From JABDCD01 sp964469525 (GTDB lineage: Bacteria; Pseudomonadota; Alphaproteobacteria; Rickettsiales; SXRF01): DNA of 30,872 bases. Below the pieces are notes generated by a model. It searched no databases, was not told where the DNA came from, and worked only from the letters and a program-made list of their open reading frames with translations. Location: NCBI GenBank assembly GCA_964469525.1, contig CAYXYU010000019.1:1-30872 (forward strand). The letters are read 5' to 3'. Both the position numbers and the translations under genes were made by a program. How positions within the stretch are numbered: the first letter of the stretch is position 1; every line of letters begins with the position of its first letter. Of the stretch, positions 7,048-13,687 are shown one piece after another.

Positions 7048-7677
7048 ATGATCGGCAAACTGCGCGGCATTGTAGACGAGATCGATGAGGACAGCGTCAT
7101 CCTCGATGTCGGCGGCGTCGGGTACCAGGTGTTCTGCTCCAGCCGGACGCGGGCAGGCCTGAAGCCCGGCGAGGCGGCGCAGCTTATCATCGAAATGAAC
7201 GTGCGCGAAGACCATATCCACCTGTACGGCTTCCCCGACAGCATCGAGCGCGAATGGTTCCGCCTGCTCACCACCGTGCAGCGCGTCGGCAACAAAATGG
7301 CACTGGAAATCATGGGCGCCTACGGCCCGGAGCAGCTGGCCTATGCCATCCTCGCCAAGGACACCGCAGCATTTTCCCGCATCAGCGGCGTCGGCGCCAA
7401 GCTCGCCGAGCGGATTGTCACGGAGCTGAAGGATAAGGTGGCAAAGGTACCGGTAGGGGCCGGGATTCAGGATTCAGGATTCGGGAAGAAAAAGAAACCT
7501 GAATCCCGAATCCCGAATCCTGATACCTCCCTGACCGAAGACGCCATCTCTGCCCTCGTCAATCTCGGCTATACGCGCAGCGAAGCCTACGCCGCCGCCC
7601 TCAAGGCCGGGCAGAACGGTGGCGCGAGCCTCGACGAATTGATTAAACTGAGCCTTAAGGAGCTGGTGAGAGGATGA
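7048..7677 (+). CDS. ruvA: Holliday junction branch migration protein RuvA
   Basis: RuvA binds the four-way junction and loads the RuvB motor. The 209-aa protein has the N-terminal OB domain (MIGKLRGIVDEI), two helix-hairpin-helix motifs (VQRVGNKMALEI at 78-88, ISGVGAKLAERIVTELKDK at 112-130) and the C-terminal RuvB-binding three-helix domain (TEDAISALVNLGY, 163-175). The start is set at 7048, preceded by GGGAG; an in-frame ATG at 7021 lies inside the upstream repeat and is rejected. Residues 138-159, the flexible linker before domain III, are encoded by an inverted array of 7-bp repeats, a clear inserted segment that leaves the frame open. Confidence 0.95.
   Translation: MIGKLRGIVDEIDEDSVILDVGGVGYQVFCSSRTRAGLKPGEAAQLIIEMNVREDHIHLYGFPDSIEREWFRLLTTVQRVGNKMALEIMGAYGPEQLAYAILAKDTAAFSRISGVGAKLAERIVTELKDKVAKVPVGAGIQDSGFGKKKKPESRIPNPDTSLTEDAISALVNLGYTRSEAYAAALKAGQNGGASLDELIKLSLKELVRG
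7463..7526. repeat. Inverted GGATTCA heptamer array inside ruvA
   Basis: The left arm is GGATTCA, GGATTCA, GGATTCG (7463-7483). After a 15-nt A-rich loop, the right arm is CTGAATC, CCGAATC, CCGAATC, CTGATAC (7499-7526). The units are exactly 7 nt and the arms are mutually complementary. They are translated as the RuvA linker (GIQDSGFG...PESRIPNPD). Unit 2 of the right arm has CGA (Arg154) exactly where the unmutated unit would place an in-frame TGA stop. Confidence 0.92.
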
Positions 7678-7686
7678 ATAATACTC

Positions 7687-7809
7687 CGTCATTGCGAGCG
7701 CAGCGAAGCAATCCAGTAGCGCCGCGTCTGCGGCGCAGTAGCTTCTATACCGCGCCCATGGCGCTTCTACTGGATTGCCGCGTCGGCCTGCGGCCTCCTC
7801 GCAATGACG
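7687..7809. repeat. Composite GTCATTGC palindrome between ruvA and ruvB
   Basis: The outer arms read CGTCATTGCGAGCG and, at the other end, CTCGCAATGACG. The inner arms, with AATCCAGTAG and CTACTGGATT, enclose a core holding GCGCCGCGTCTGCGGCGC and CCGCGCCCATGGCGC. The core matches that of the repeat at 6929-7037 while the outer stems differ, so the two are related composites bracketing ruvA. It occupies nearly the entire intergenic gap. Confidence 0.88.
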
Positions 7810-7822
7810 AAACAGGAGAAAT

Positions 7823-8869
7823 ATGGAAGCTGTAGAAACCCGCCTCACCGCGCCCGCCTTGAGTGAGGAAGACCTCACCCAGCAGGCCATCCGGCCGCTG
7901 TCGCTCGATGAGTTCACCGGCCAGCCGGAGGTGTGCGAAAATCTGCGCGTGTTCATCCAGGCGGCGCGCGGGCGCAGCGACTCGCTCGACCATGTGCTGC
8001 TCTACGGCCCGCCGGGGCTGGGCAAGACGACGCTGGCGCAGATCATCGCCAAAGAAATGGGTGTCGGGTTTAAGCCCACTTCCGGCCCCATCCTGACCAA
8101 GGCGGGCGACCTCGCCGCCGTACTGACCAATTTGCAGCCGGGCGACGTGCTGTTTGTCGATGAAATCCACCGGCTGAACCCTGCGGTGGAGGAGATCCTG
8201 TACCCGGCCATGGAGGATTACAAGCTCGACCTGATGATCGGCGAAGGCCCGGCGGCGCGCACCGTGCGCATCGACCTGCCGCCCTTCACGCTGGTCGGGG
8301 CAACGACGCGGCTGGGGCTGATCGCCGGGCCGCTGCGCGACCGCTTCGGCATCCCGCTGCGCTTGCGTTTCTATGATACGAAGGATCTGCAGCGCGTCAT
8401 CGAGCGCGCCAGCACTCTGCTTAAAATAGACATCACGCCGGACGGATCGCATGAGATCGCCTGCCGCTCGCGCGGCACGCCGCGCATCGCCATCCGGCTG
8501 CTCAGGCGCGTGCGTGACTTCGCGCATGCGGCGGGGAAAAGCGCCATCGACAAGAAGCTGGCCGACCACGCGCTGCTCAGGCTCGAAGTGGACGGGCTCG
8601 GGTTGGATTCCGCCGACCGCCGTTACCTGCATTACATCGCCGAGCATTACCAGGGCGGGCCGGTGGGCGTCGAAACGATCGCCGCGGGCTTATCCGAGCA
8701 GCGCGACGCCATCGAGGAAACCATCGAGCCTTACCTGCTGCAGGTCGGCTTCATCCAGCGCACCCCGCGCGGCCGCATGATCACCGCCGGCTGCTTCCGC
8801 CACCTGGGACTCAAAGCCCCCGCCCGCGAAGCCGAACTGCCACTGCTGGACATGCAAGAGAATGAGTAA
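7823..8869 (+). CDS. ruvB: Holliday junction helicase motor RuvB
   Basis: RuvB is the AAA+ hexameric motor that pulls DNA through the RuvA-bound junction. The 348-aa protein has the family order: an N-terminal RPLSLDEFTGQ segment (24-34), Walker A GPPGLGKTT (62-70), Walker B FVDEIHRL (111-118), sensor I region VGATTRLGLIAGPLRDRFG, and a winged-helix C-terminal domain (AIEETIEPYLLQVGFIQRTPRG). The ATG is preceded by AGGAGAAAT. The last codons overlap the start of the DUF559 ORF (ATGAGTAA). In related genomes ruvB is usually followed by ybgC and tolQ, as it is here after the DUF559 unit. Confidence 0.97.
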   Translation: MEAVETRLTAPALSEEDLTQQAIRPLSLDEFTGQPEVCENLRVFIQAARGRSDSLDHVLLYGPPGLGKTTLAQIIAKEMGVGFKPTSGPILTKAGDLAAVLTNLQPGDVLFVDEIHRLNPAVEEILYPAMEDYKLDLMIGEGPAARTVRIDLPPFTLVGATTRLGLIAGPLRDRFGIPLRLRFYDTKDLQRVIERASTLLKIDITPDGSHEIACRSRGTPRIAIRLLRRVRDFAHAAGKSAIDKKLADHALLRLEVDGLGLDSADRRYLHYIAEHYQGGPVGVETIAAGLSEQRDAIEETIEPYLLQVGFIQRTPRGRMITAGCFRHLGLKAPAREAELPLLDMQENE

Positions 8870-9335
8870 TCTCCGTACTTTCCCCTCCCCCCTTGTGGGG
8901 GAGGGTCAGGGTGGGGGGAAGCTCTCCGCAAACGCAGGCCGTAACATAGGCAAAAACCTTTCCGTTACACGCGCAAGAAACCTGCGCAAGAATCTCACTG
9001 AGGTCGAAAAGAAATTATGGTACTGGCTACGCCGTCAGAATCTGCACGGCACGAGGTTCCGCCGACAGGCTCCCATGGGCAGATACATTGTCGATTTTGC
9101 CTGTTATGAGCCGCGCCTGATTATCGAACTGGATGGCGGACAGCACTCCGAGCAGACCGTCTACGATGCCAAAAGAGATGACTGGCTGCGCAGCCAGGGA
9201 TTTGAGGTATTGCGGTTCTGGAATAATGAGGTGAACGAGAATTTGGAGGGGGTGATACAGGTGATTATGGAGAGGCTGAGTATGTTGCACCCGCCCCCCC
9301 ACCCTAACCCTCCCCCACAAGGGGGGAGGGGATAA
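8862..9335 (+). CDS. DUF559 endonuclease-like protein carried on a repeat-bounded unit
   Basis: The 157-aa ORF contains a DUF559 domain (PF04480), a Vsr-like, restriction-endonuclease-fold family whose function is not established. Visible features are the RNLRKNLTEVEKKLWYWLR helix (39-57), RRQAPMGRYIVDF with Asp78, IIELDGGQH with Glu89 and Asp91 as the candidate metal site, and the FEVLRFWNNEV strand (114-124). The first ~20 and last ~14 residues (PSPLVGEGQGGG, PPHPNPPPQGGRG) are translations of the flanking inverted repeats rather than domain. The ATG overlaps the ruvB stop and the TAA abuts the ybgC ATG. No other ATG precedes the domain; GTG at 8895 is an alternative start. Confidence 0.85.
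   Translation: MSNLRTFPSPLVGEGQGGGKLSANAGRNIGKNLSVTRARNLRKNLTEVEKKLWYWLRRQNLHGTRFRRQAPMGRYIVDFACYEPRLIIELDGGQHSEQTVYDAKRDDWLRSQGFEVLRFWNNEVNENLEGVIQVIMERLSMLHPPPHPNPPPQGGRG
8881..9332. mobile_element. Putative 452-bp mobile unit: DUF559 ORF between 38-bp terminal inverted repeats
   Basis: The left repeat (8881-8918) and right repeat (9295-9332) are reverse complements over 38 nt with a single mismatch. Each contains its own C5/G5 hairpin, CCCTCCCCC-TTGT-GGGGGAGGG type on the left. They enclose one ORF, a DUF559 nuclease-like gene. The unit lies exactly between ruvB and ybgC, genes that are usually neighbours, which suggests insertion. No target-site duplication is evident (left flank GTACTT, right flank AATGTC). 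The mobile interpretation is inference. Confidence 0.6.
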
Positions 9336-9761
9336 ATGTCCTCGCACTCCTCCAAATCCTCCCACTCCTTCCCCATCCGCGTTTATTATGAAGATAGCGA
9401 CGCCGCCGGGATTGTGTATTACGCCAATTACCTGAAATTCGCCGAGCGGGCGCGCACCGAGGCGCTGCGCAGCGCCGGCATCGATCAGACTGACCTGATG
9501 CGCAATGAAAAAATTGGCTTCGTAGTGCGCCGCTGCGTTGCCGATTTTCTGAAGCCTGCGAAGCTTGACGACCTCCTGACTGTCGAGACGCGCCTGCTGG
9601 AGATGAACAGGGCCAGCCTGCATATGCGGCAGGGTATTCTGCGCGGGAAGGAAACGCTGGTGACACTCGACATCAAACTGGCCGTGGTGGGGCCGGGAAT
9701 GAAGCCGGTGCGCCTGCCCGAGCCGGTCCGCCATGCGATGCTGAAAATTTTCAATGGATGA
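9336..9761 (+). CDS. ybgC: Tol-Pal-associated acyl-CoA thioesterase YbgC
   Basis: This is a hotdog-fold thioesterase of the 4-hydroxybenzoyl-CoA type that accompanies tol-pal operons; E. coli YbgC hydrolyses acyl-CoA and associates with phospholipid enzymes. The 141-aa protein has the family core YYEDSDAAGIVYYANYLKF (residues 17-35), with Asp22 at the catalytic position. The residue corresponding to E. coli His25 is Tyr29. The ATG directly follows the stop of the DUF559 ORF, and its ribosome binding site GGGGGGAGGGG is the outer end of the right terminal repeat. The inserted unit therefore now provides ybgC translation initiation. Confidence 0.93.
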   Translation: MSSHSSKSSHSFPIRVYYEDSDAAGIVYYANYLKFAERARTEALRSAGIDQTDLMRNEKIGFVVRRCVADFLKPAKLDDLLTVETRLLEMNRASLHMRQGILRGKETLVTLDIKLAVVGPGMKPVRLPEPVRHAMLKIFNG

Positions 9762-9830
9762 TAGATAATATGATGATAGATGATAAGATAAATACTATCG
9801 TATCATCTATCATCTTTTTATCCATCATCT
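9757..9830. repeat. Inverted GATGATA heptamer array between ybgC and tolQ
   Basis: The left arm reads GATGATA, GATAATA, T, GATGATA, GATGATA, A, GATAAATA from 9757. The right arm (about 9800-9830) carries TATCATC-type units, with a short ACTATCG-like middle. The array overlaps the last codons of ybgC (stop 9759-9761) and ends 16 nt before tolQ. It uses the same word as the arrays at 2945 and 28214. Confidence 0.87.
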
Positions 9831-9846
9831 AACCCAAGAGAGTCCC

Positions 9847-10587
9847 ATGGCCGATACCGTTTCCACCGCCGTCCAAGGCGTCGAAGCCACCACCCTCGCC
9901 GGCAGCGCCCCCGCGATCGATTTCTCCATGTGGGGCATGTTCATGCAGGCCGACTGGGTGGTGAAAAGCGTGCTGATCCTGCTCATCCTGGCGTCGTTCT
10001 GGTGCTGGGCGATCATCTTCGAGAAATGGTTCCTGTTCAGAAACGTGCAGGCCAGGGCACTGAAGTTCGAGAACGATTTCTGGTCGAGCGACGCGCTGGA
10101 TAAGTTCTACGAGAAGGTGAAGAAGCGCGCCAACCACCCGATGGCGATTATCTTCGTGGCCGCCATGGAGGAGTGGTTCCGCTCGAAAAACACCAACACG
10201 CAAGGCGCGGGGCTGAAGATCGGCGTGCGCGAGCGCATCCTGCAGGTGATGCATGTGGCGCGCAACCGCGAGATCGAGCATGTCGAAGCCGGGCTCGGCT
10301 TCCTTGCCACCACCGGCAGCTCGGCACCGTTCGTCGGGCTGTTCGGCACCGTCTGGGGGATCATGAACAGCTTCCACGGCATCGCGCTGACCAAGAACAC
10401 CTCCCTGGTGGCGGTCGCGCCCGGCATTGCCGAGGCGCTGTTCGCCACGGCGATCGGCCTGTTCGCCGCCATCCCGGCGGTCATTGCCTACAATAAATTC
10501 TCCAACGAGCTGGCGCGCTTCGCCAACAAGCTGGAAGATTTCAGCCTCGAGTTCGATACCATTCTATCCCGCCAGCTGGAGGGATAG
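9847..10587 (+). CDS. tolQ: Tol-Pal proton channel subunit TolQ
   Basis: TolQ is an inner-membrane MotA/ExbB-family protein that with TolR forms the proton channel energising TolA. The 246-aa protein has a first membrane segment around residues 37-57 (SVLILLILASFWCWAIIF), a cytoplasmic loop, and the paired C-terminal membrane helices with the conserved GLFGTVWGIMNSF and ALFATAIGLFAAIPAVIAYN stretches. AAGAGAG precedes the ATG. A 163-bp palindromic spacer, unusual for this operon, separates it from tolR. Confidence 0.96.
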   Translation: MADTVSTAVQGVEATTLAGSAPAIDFSMWGMFMQADWVVKSVLILLILASFWCWAIIFEKWFLFRNVQARALKFENDFWSSDALDKFYEKVKKRANHPMAIIFVAAMEEWFRSKNTNTQGAGLKIGVRERILQVMHVARNREIEHVEAGLGFLATTGSSAPFVGLFGTVWGIMNSFHGIALTKNTSLVAVAPGIAEALFATAIGLFAAIPAVIAYNKFSNELARFANKLEDFSLEFDTILSRQLEG

Positions 10588-10592
10588 CAAGC

Positions 10593-10731
10593 CGTCATCC
10601 CGGCGCAGGCCGGGATCCATGCCATGCCAACTCGGACACCAGCAGAAAGAACAAGGACATGACGCTTCAGCAACACCATACGCATTCCTCCATGCCGCGC
10701 AGCATGGATTCCCGCCTACGCGGGAATGACA
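10593..10731. repeat. GTCATCCC palindrome between tolQ and tolR
   Basis: The left end, CGTCATCCCGGCGCAGGCCGGGATCCATG, and the right end, CATGGATTCCCGCCTACGCGGGAATGAC, are complementary with a few mismatches. Each contains a small hairpin, and they flank a loop of roughly 65 nt with no evident function. The element begins 6 nt after tolQ and ends about 20 nt before tolR. A 35-codon frame inside it (10659-10766) is discussed under rejected items. Confidence 0.82.
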
Positions 10732-10750
10732 GGATGAGAGAGAGGCCCTT

Positions 10751-11191
10751 ATGGGAGCGAGTTTAGGGAACAACGGCCCGCAGCGGCGGCGCAGACGCAC
10801 GCAGCCCTTTTCCGAGATCAACGTCACGCCCATGGTGGACGTCATGCTGGTGCTGCTGGTCATCTTCATGGTTGCCGCGCCGATGATGACCACGGGCGTC
10901 ACGGTCGACCTGCCGAAGGCGGAGGCCTCGGCGGTGGCCGGGCAGGACGAGCCGCTGACGGTGACGGTTACCGCCGACGGCAAGGTGTATATCCAGAAGA
11001 CCGTGGTGCCGCTGGAAGAATTCCGCACCAAGCTGCAGGCCGTTACCTCGCAGAAGAAGGATACGCGCATCTTCGTGCGCGGCGACAAGAGCGTCGATTA
11101 CGGGCGCATCATGCAGGTGGTGGGCGAAATCAACGCCGCCGGCTACAGCAAGGTAGCGCTGATCACCGACGCGGCAGGCAAGGGAAAATGA
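10751..11191 (+). CDS. tolR: Tol-Pal proton channel subunit TolR
   Basis: TolR is the ExbD-family partner of TolQ: a short cytoplasmic N-terminus, one membrane helix and a periplasmic domain that binds peptidoglycan. The 146-aa protein has a basic start (QRRRRRTQPFSEINVTPMVD), the single helix VDVMLVLLVIFMVAAPMM at 29-46 with the proton-carrying Asp30, and the periplasmic TVTADGKVYI and RIMQVVGEINAAGYSKVALITD segments. Only 23 nt separate it from tolA. Confidence 0.96.
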   Translation: MGASLGNNGPQRRRRRTQPFSEINVTPMVDVMLVLLVIFMVAAPMMTTGVTVDLPKAEASAVAGQDEPLTVTVTADGKVYIQKTVVPLEEFRTKLQAVTSQKKDTRIFVRGDKSVDYGRIMQVVGEINAAGYSKVALITDAAGKGK

Positions 11192-11214
11192 CGGTGGCTG
11201 ACTAACCGTTGATC

Positions 11215-12057
11215 ATGCGAAAGAAGCTCGAATACTACCAGCGTGAACGCCGTAAGGGGCGCAAGTTTTCCGCCGCCATGCACCTGCTGTTGCTGGTGGT
11301 GGTCTGGATCGGCCTGCCCGATTTCCTGTGGTCGCGGCCGCCGGAAGAGCCGGTCATCATCACCGTCGAGCTGCTGCCGATTACCGGCATCACCAACGTC
11401 AAGCCCGCCGAGAAACCGCCTGCCGAGCCGAAAAAGGAAGAGGAAAAGAAAAGCGAAGCCAAACCGTCGCCGCCGGTAAAGACCACCGAAGCGGCCCCTC
11501 CCCCGCCGGAAGAAAAAGTAGCGCCGCCCAAGGAGAAGGAAAAGGAGAAGGAGAAAAAGCCGGAAAAGAAAAAAGAGGAGAAGAAGCCGAAGAAGCCCAA
11601 GGAAGAGGATTTGATGGAGGTGCTGAGAGCGGTGAAAGAAACGGCGCAGAAGGAGAAGGAAAAGGAGAAGAAGGAAGACGCGGCCAAGGACAATACGGAG
11701 CCGACCAAGAGCCAGTCCACAAAGTATGATCCCGGCCTGCCGATGACGCTTTCCGAGCGTGACGCCATCATGAGCCAGCTGGCGCGCTGCTGGAACGTGC
11801 CAGCCGGGGCCAAGGATGCGCATGAGCTGGTGGTGGTGCTCAATGCCGAATACAATCAGGACGGCAGCTACTTAAGGGTCGAGCTGGCGCGCGAAAGCGC
11901 CGGGCGCTACCAGAGCGACAGCTTCTTCCGTGCTGCCGCCGACGCCGCCATCCGCGCCGTCAAGCAGTGCAGCCCGCTGCAAGGCCTGCCGCAAGGGAAA
12001 TACCAGACCTGGCGGCTGATGGAGCTGCGGTTCGATCCGAAGTATATGCTGAATTGA
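11215..12057 (+). CDS. tolA: Tol-Pal energy transducer TolA
   Basis: TolA connects the TolQR motor to TolB and Pal across the periplasm. The ATG at 11215 is preferred to a TTG two codons upstream. The 280-aa protein has a short basic N-terminus, one membrane helix (MHLLLLVVVWIGLPDFLW, about 22-39), and a conserved ITVELLPITGITNVKP stretch. A long Lys/Glu/Pro-rich helical stalk follows (about 60-165). The C-terminal globular domain, from LTLSERDAIMSQLARCWNVPAGA onward, carries two cysteines (Cys in ARCW and in KQCSPL). The stop lies within the outer stem of a hairpin that precedes tolB. Confidence 0.93.
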   Translation: MRKKLEYYQRERRKGRKFSAAMHLLLLVVVWIGLPDFLWSRPPEEPVIITVELLPITGITNVKPAEKPPAEPKKEEEKKSEAKPSPPVKTTEAAPPPPEEKVAPPKEKEKEKEKKPEKKKEEKKPKKPKEEDLMEVLRAVKETAQKEKEKEKKEDAAKDNTEPTKSQSTKYDPGLPMTLSERDAIMSQLARCWNVPAGAKDAHELVVVLNAEYNQDGSYLRVELARESAGRYQSDSFFRAAADAAIRAVKQCSPLQGLPQGKYQTWRLMELRFDPKYMLN

Positions 12058-12096
12058 CAGGTTCCGTTAGCGTGCTTGCACGCCTAAGAACCTGTC
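12056..12096. other. Intercistronic hairpin between tolA and tolB
   Basis: A nested stem: GACAGGTTC (12056-12064) pairs perfectly with GAACCTGTC (12088-12096), and inside it GCGTGC pairs with GCACGC across a 2-nt loop. It starts at the tolA stop codon and has no following T-run. It is more likely an mRNA processing or stability hairpin, or a short repeat, than an intrinsic terminator. A TTGACT box at 12119-12124 downstream could be the -35 of a tolB promoter, but the matching -10 (ATTAGT) is poor. Confidence 0.6.
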
Positions 12097-12174
12097 ATCA
12101 CGGAAAATGCGACGACTATTGACTTTTTATCGCGCATACCCATTAGTAGTGTGACTTTCATCGAGAGGCTTTGC

Positions 12175-13500
12175 ATGCGAATGACACGTAGTTTTCGTCA
12201 CCTCCTATTCTGTCTTGCCGCCCTGTTCCTCCTGACCGCTCCCCCTGCCCATGCCGCGCTGCGCATCGACATTACGAAAGGCCATGTCGAGCCGATGCCG
12301 ATCGCCCTCCCCAACCTGGCAGGAAACCCGATCGGCGCGGAGATCATTCAAGTAGTGGCCGCCGACCTCGAGCGCAGCGGCCTGTTCCGCCCCATCTCGC
12401 AGGATGCCTATATAGAGCAGATTACCGCGCAGACCGTTACGCCACGCTTTGCCGACTGGCGGCAGATCAGCGCCGCCGCACTGGTCACCGGCACCGTGAC
12501 GCCCACCGGCGGCGGCAAGGTCAAAGTTTCCTTCCGCCTGTGGGACGTGTATGGCGAGCAGCAGATGACCGGCAAGGAATACAACACCTTCGAGAATAAC
12601 TGGCGGCGCATCGCCCATATCATGGCGGACGCCATCTATGAGCGGCTGACCGGCGAATCGGGCTATTTCGATTCGCGCATCGTCTATGTGGCGGAAAGCG
12701 GACCGGAGCTGAAGCGCGTCAAGCGCCTCGCCATCATGGACCAGGACGGTGAGAACCATAAATTCCTGACCGACGGACGCTTCCTGGTGCTGACGCCGCG
12801 CTTCTCGCCCAACTCGCAGGAAATCCTCTACATGTCCTATGCCGGAAGACAGCCGCGTGTCTATCTGCGCGATTTGCAGACCGGTCGCGAGGAATCGCTC
12901 GGCACCTTCGAGGGCATGTCGTTTGCCCCGCGCTTCTCCAATGACGGCAGCTCGATCGTCATGTCAATCGCCCAGGGCGGCAGCACGCACATCTATAAGA
13001 TGGACCTGCGCAACCGCAATCTGATCAAGCTGACCAGCGGCTCGGGCATCATCGACACCTCTCCCAGCTATTCGCCGGACGGCAGCAGGATCACCTTCAA
13101 TTCCGACCGTGGCGGCTCGCAGCAGCTTTACGTCATGAACGCCGACGGCAGCGGCATCCAGCGCATCAGCTTCGGCGACGGGCGCTACGGCACGCCGGTC
13201 TGGTCGCCCAGAGGGGATCTGATCGCCTTCACCAAGATGTCAGGCGGGCGCTTCTATATCGGCGTCATGCGGCCCGACGGCTCTGGTGAGCGCCTGCTCA
13301 CCGAAAGCTATCTCGACGAAGGCCCCAGCTGGTCGCCCAATGGCCGCGTTATCGTGTTCCACCGCCAGTTCCCCGGCGGGCGCGGCAGGAGCGGCGCCAC
13401 CAAACTCTATACGGTTGACGTAACAGGCTATAACCTGCGCGAAGTGCTGACGCCGATGGATGCGTCCGACCCCGCCTGGTCGCCACTGTTGCCCTTATAA
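12175..13500 (+). CDS. tolB: Periplasmic Tol-Pal protein TolB
   Basis: TolB is the soluble periplasmic beta-propeller that binds Pal and TolA. The start at 12175 is chosen because AGAGG stands 6 nt upstream and a signal peptide follows at once (residues 1-27, ending PPAHA); the GTG at 12151 would only lengthen it. The mature 414-residue part has the N-terminal alpha/beta domain (GHVEPMPIALPNL to ERLTGESGYFDSRI) and a six-bladed propeller with repeating SYSPDGSRITFNSDRGGSQQLYVM and WSPRGDLIAF blocks. The length matches the family. About 190 bp separate it from pal, which may have its own promoter. Confidence 0.96.
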   Translation: MRMTRSFRHLLFCLAALFLLTAPPAHAALRIDITKGHVEPMPIALPNLAGNPIGAEIIQVVAADLERSGLFRPISQDAYIEQITAQTVTPRFADWRQISAAALVTGTVTPTGGGKVKVSFRLWDVYGEQQMTGKEYNTFENNWRRIAHIMADAIYERLTGESGYFDSRIVYVAESGPELKRVKRLAIMDQDGENHKFLTDGRFLVLTPRFSPNSQEILYMSYAGRQPRVYLRDLQTGREESLGTFEGMSFAPRFSNDGSSIVMSIAQGGSTHIYKMDLRNRNLIKLTSGSGIIDTSPSYSPDGSRITFNSDRGGSQQLYVMNADGSGIQRISFGDGRYGTPVWSPRGDLIAFTKMSGGRFYIGVMRPDGSGERLLTESYLDEGPSWSPNGRVIVFHRQFPGGRGRSGATKLYTVDVTGYNLREVLTPMDASDPAWSPLLPL

Positions 13501-13687
13501 CACAGCGAACGGGAGACTGCGTTTTTTAGGATAACCCACTATTGATTTATAACTCGTTTTCGTTAACCAATAGCCCCTAACCGTCAGGATGTGGAGGGGG
13601 ACGCATCCGTAAGGAATTATTTACCCAAAATAAGTGCTATCGGCATCTATCCACATTAATCTTAGAACATTGGCTTAGGAGTTACAT

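Noticed and set aside
8870..9345. Target-site duplication around the DUF559 unit
   Set aside because: The flanking bases on the left (GTACTT) and right (AATGTC) do not match, so no duplication can be claimed.
10659..10766. 35-codon frame between tolQ and tolR overlapping the tolR start
   Set aside because: Its second half is simply the translation of the palindromic repeat (SRLRGND), it is out of frame with tolR and has no family similarity. It is kept only as a possible coupling frame.
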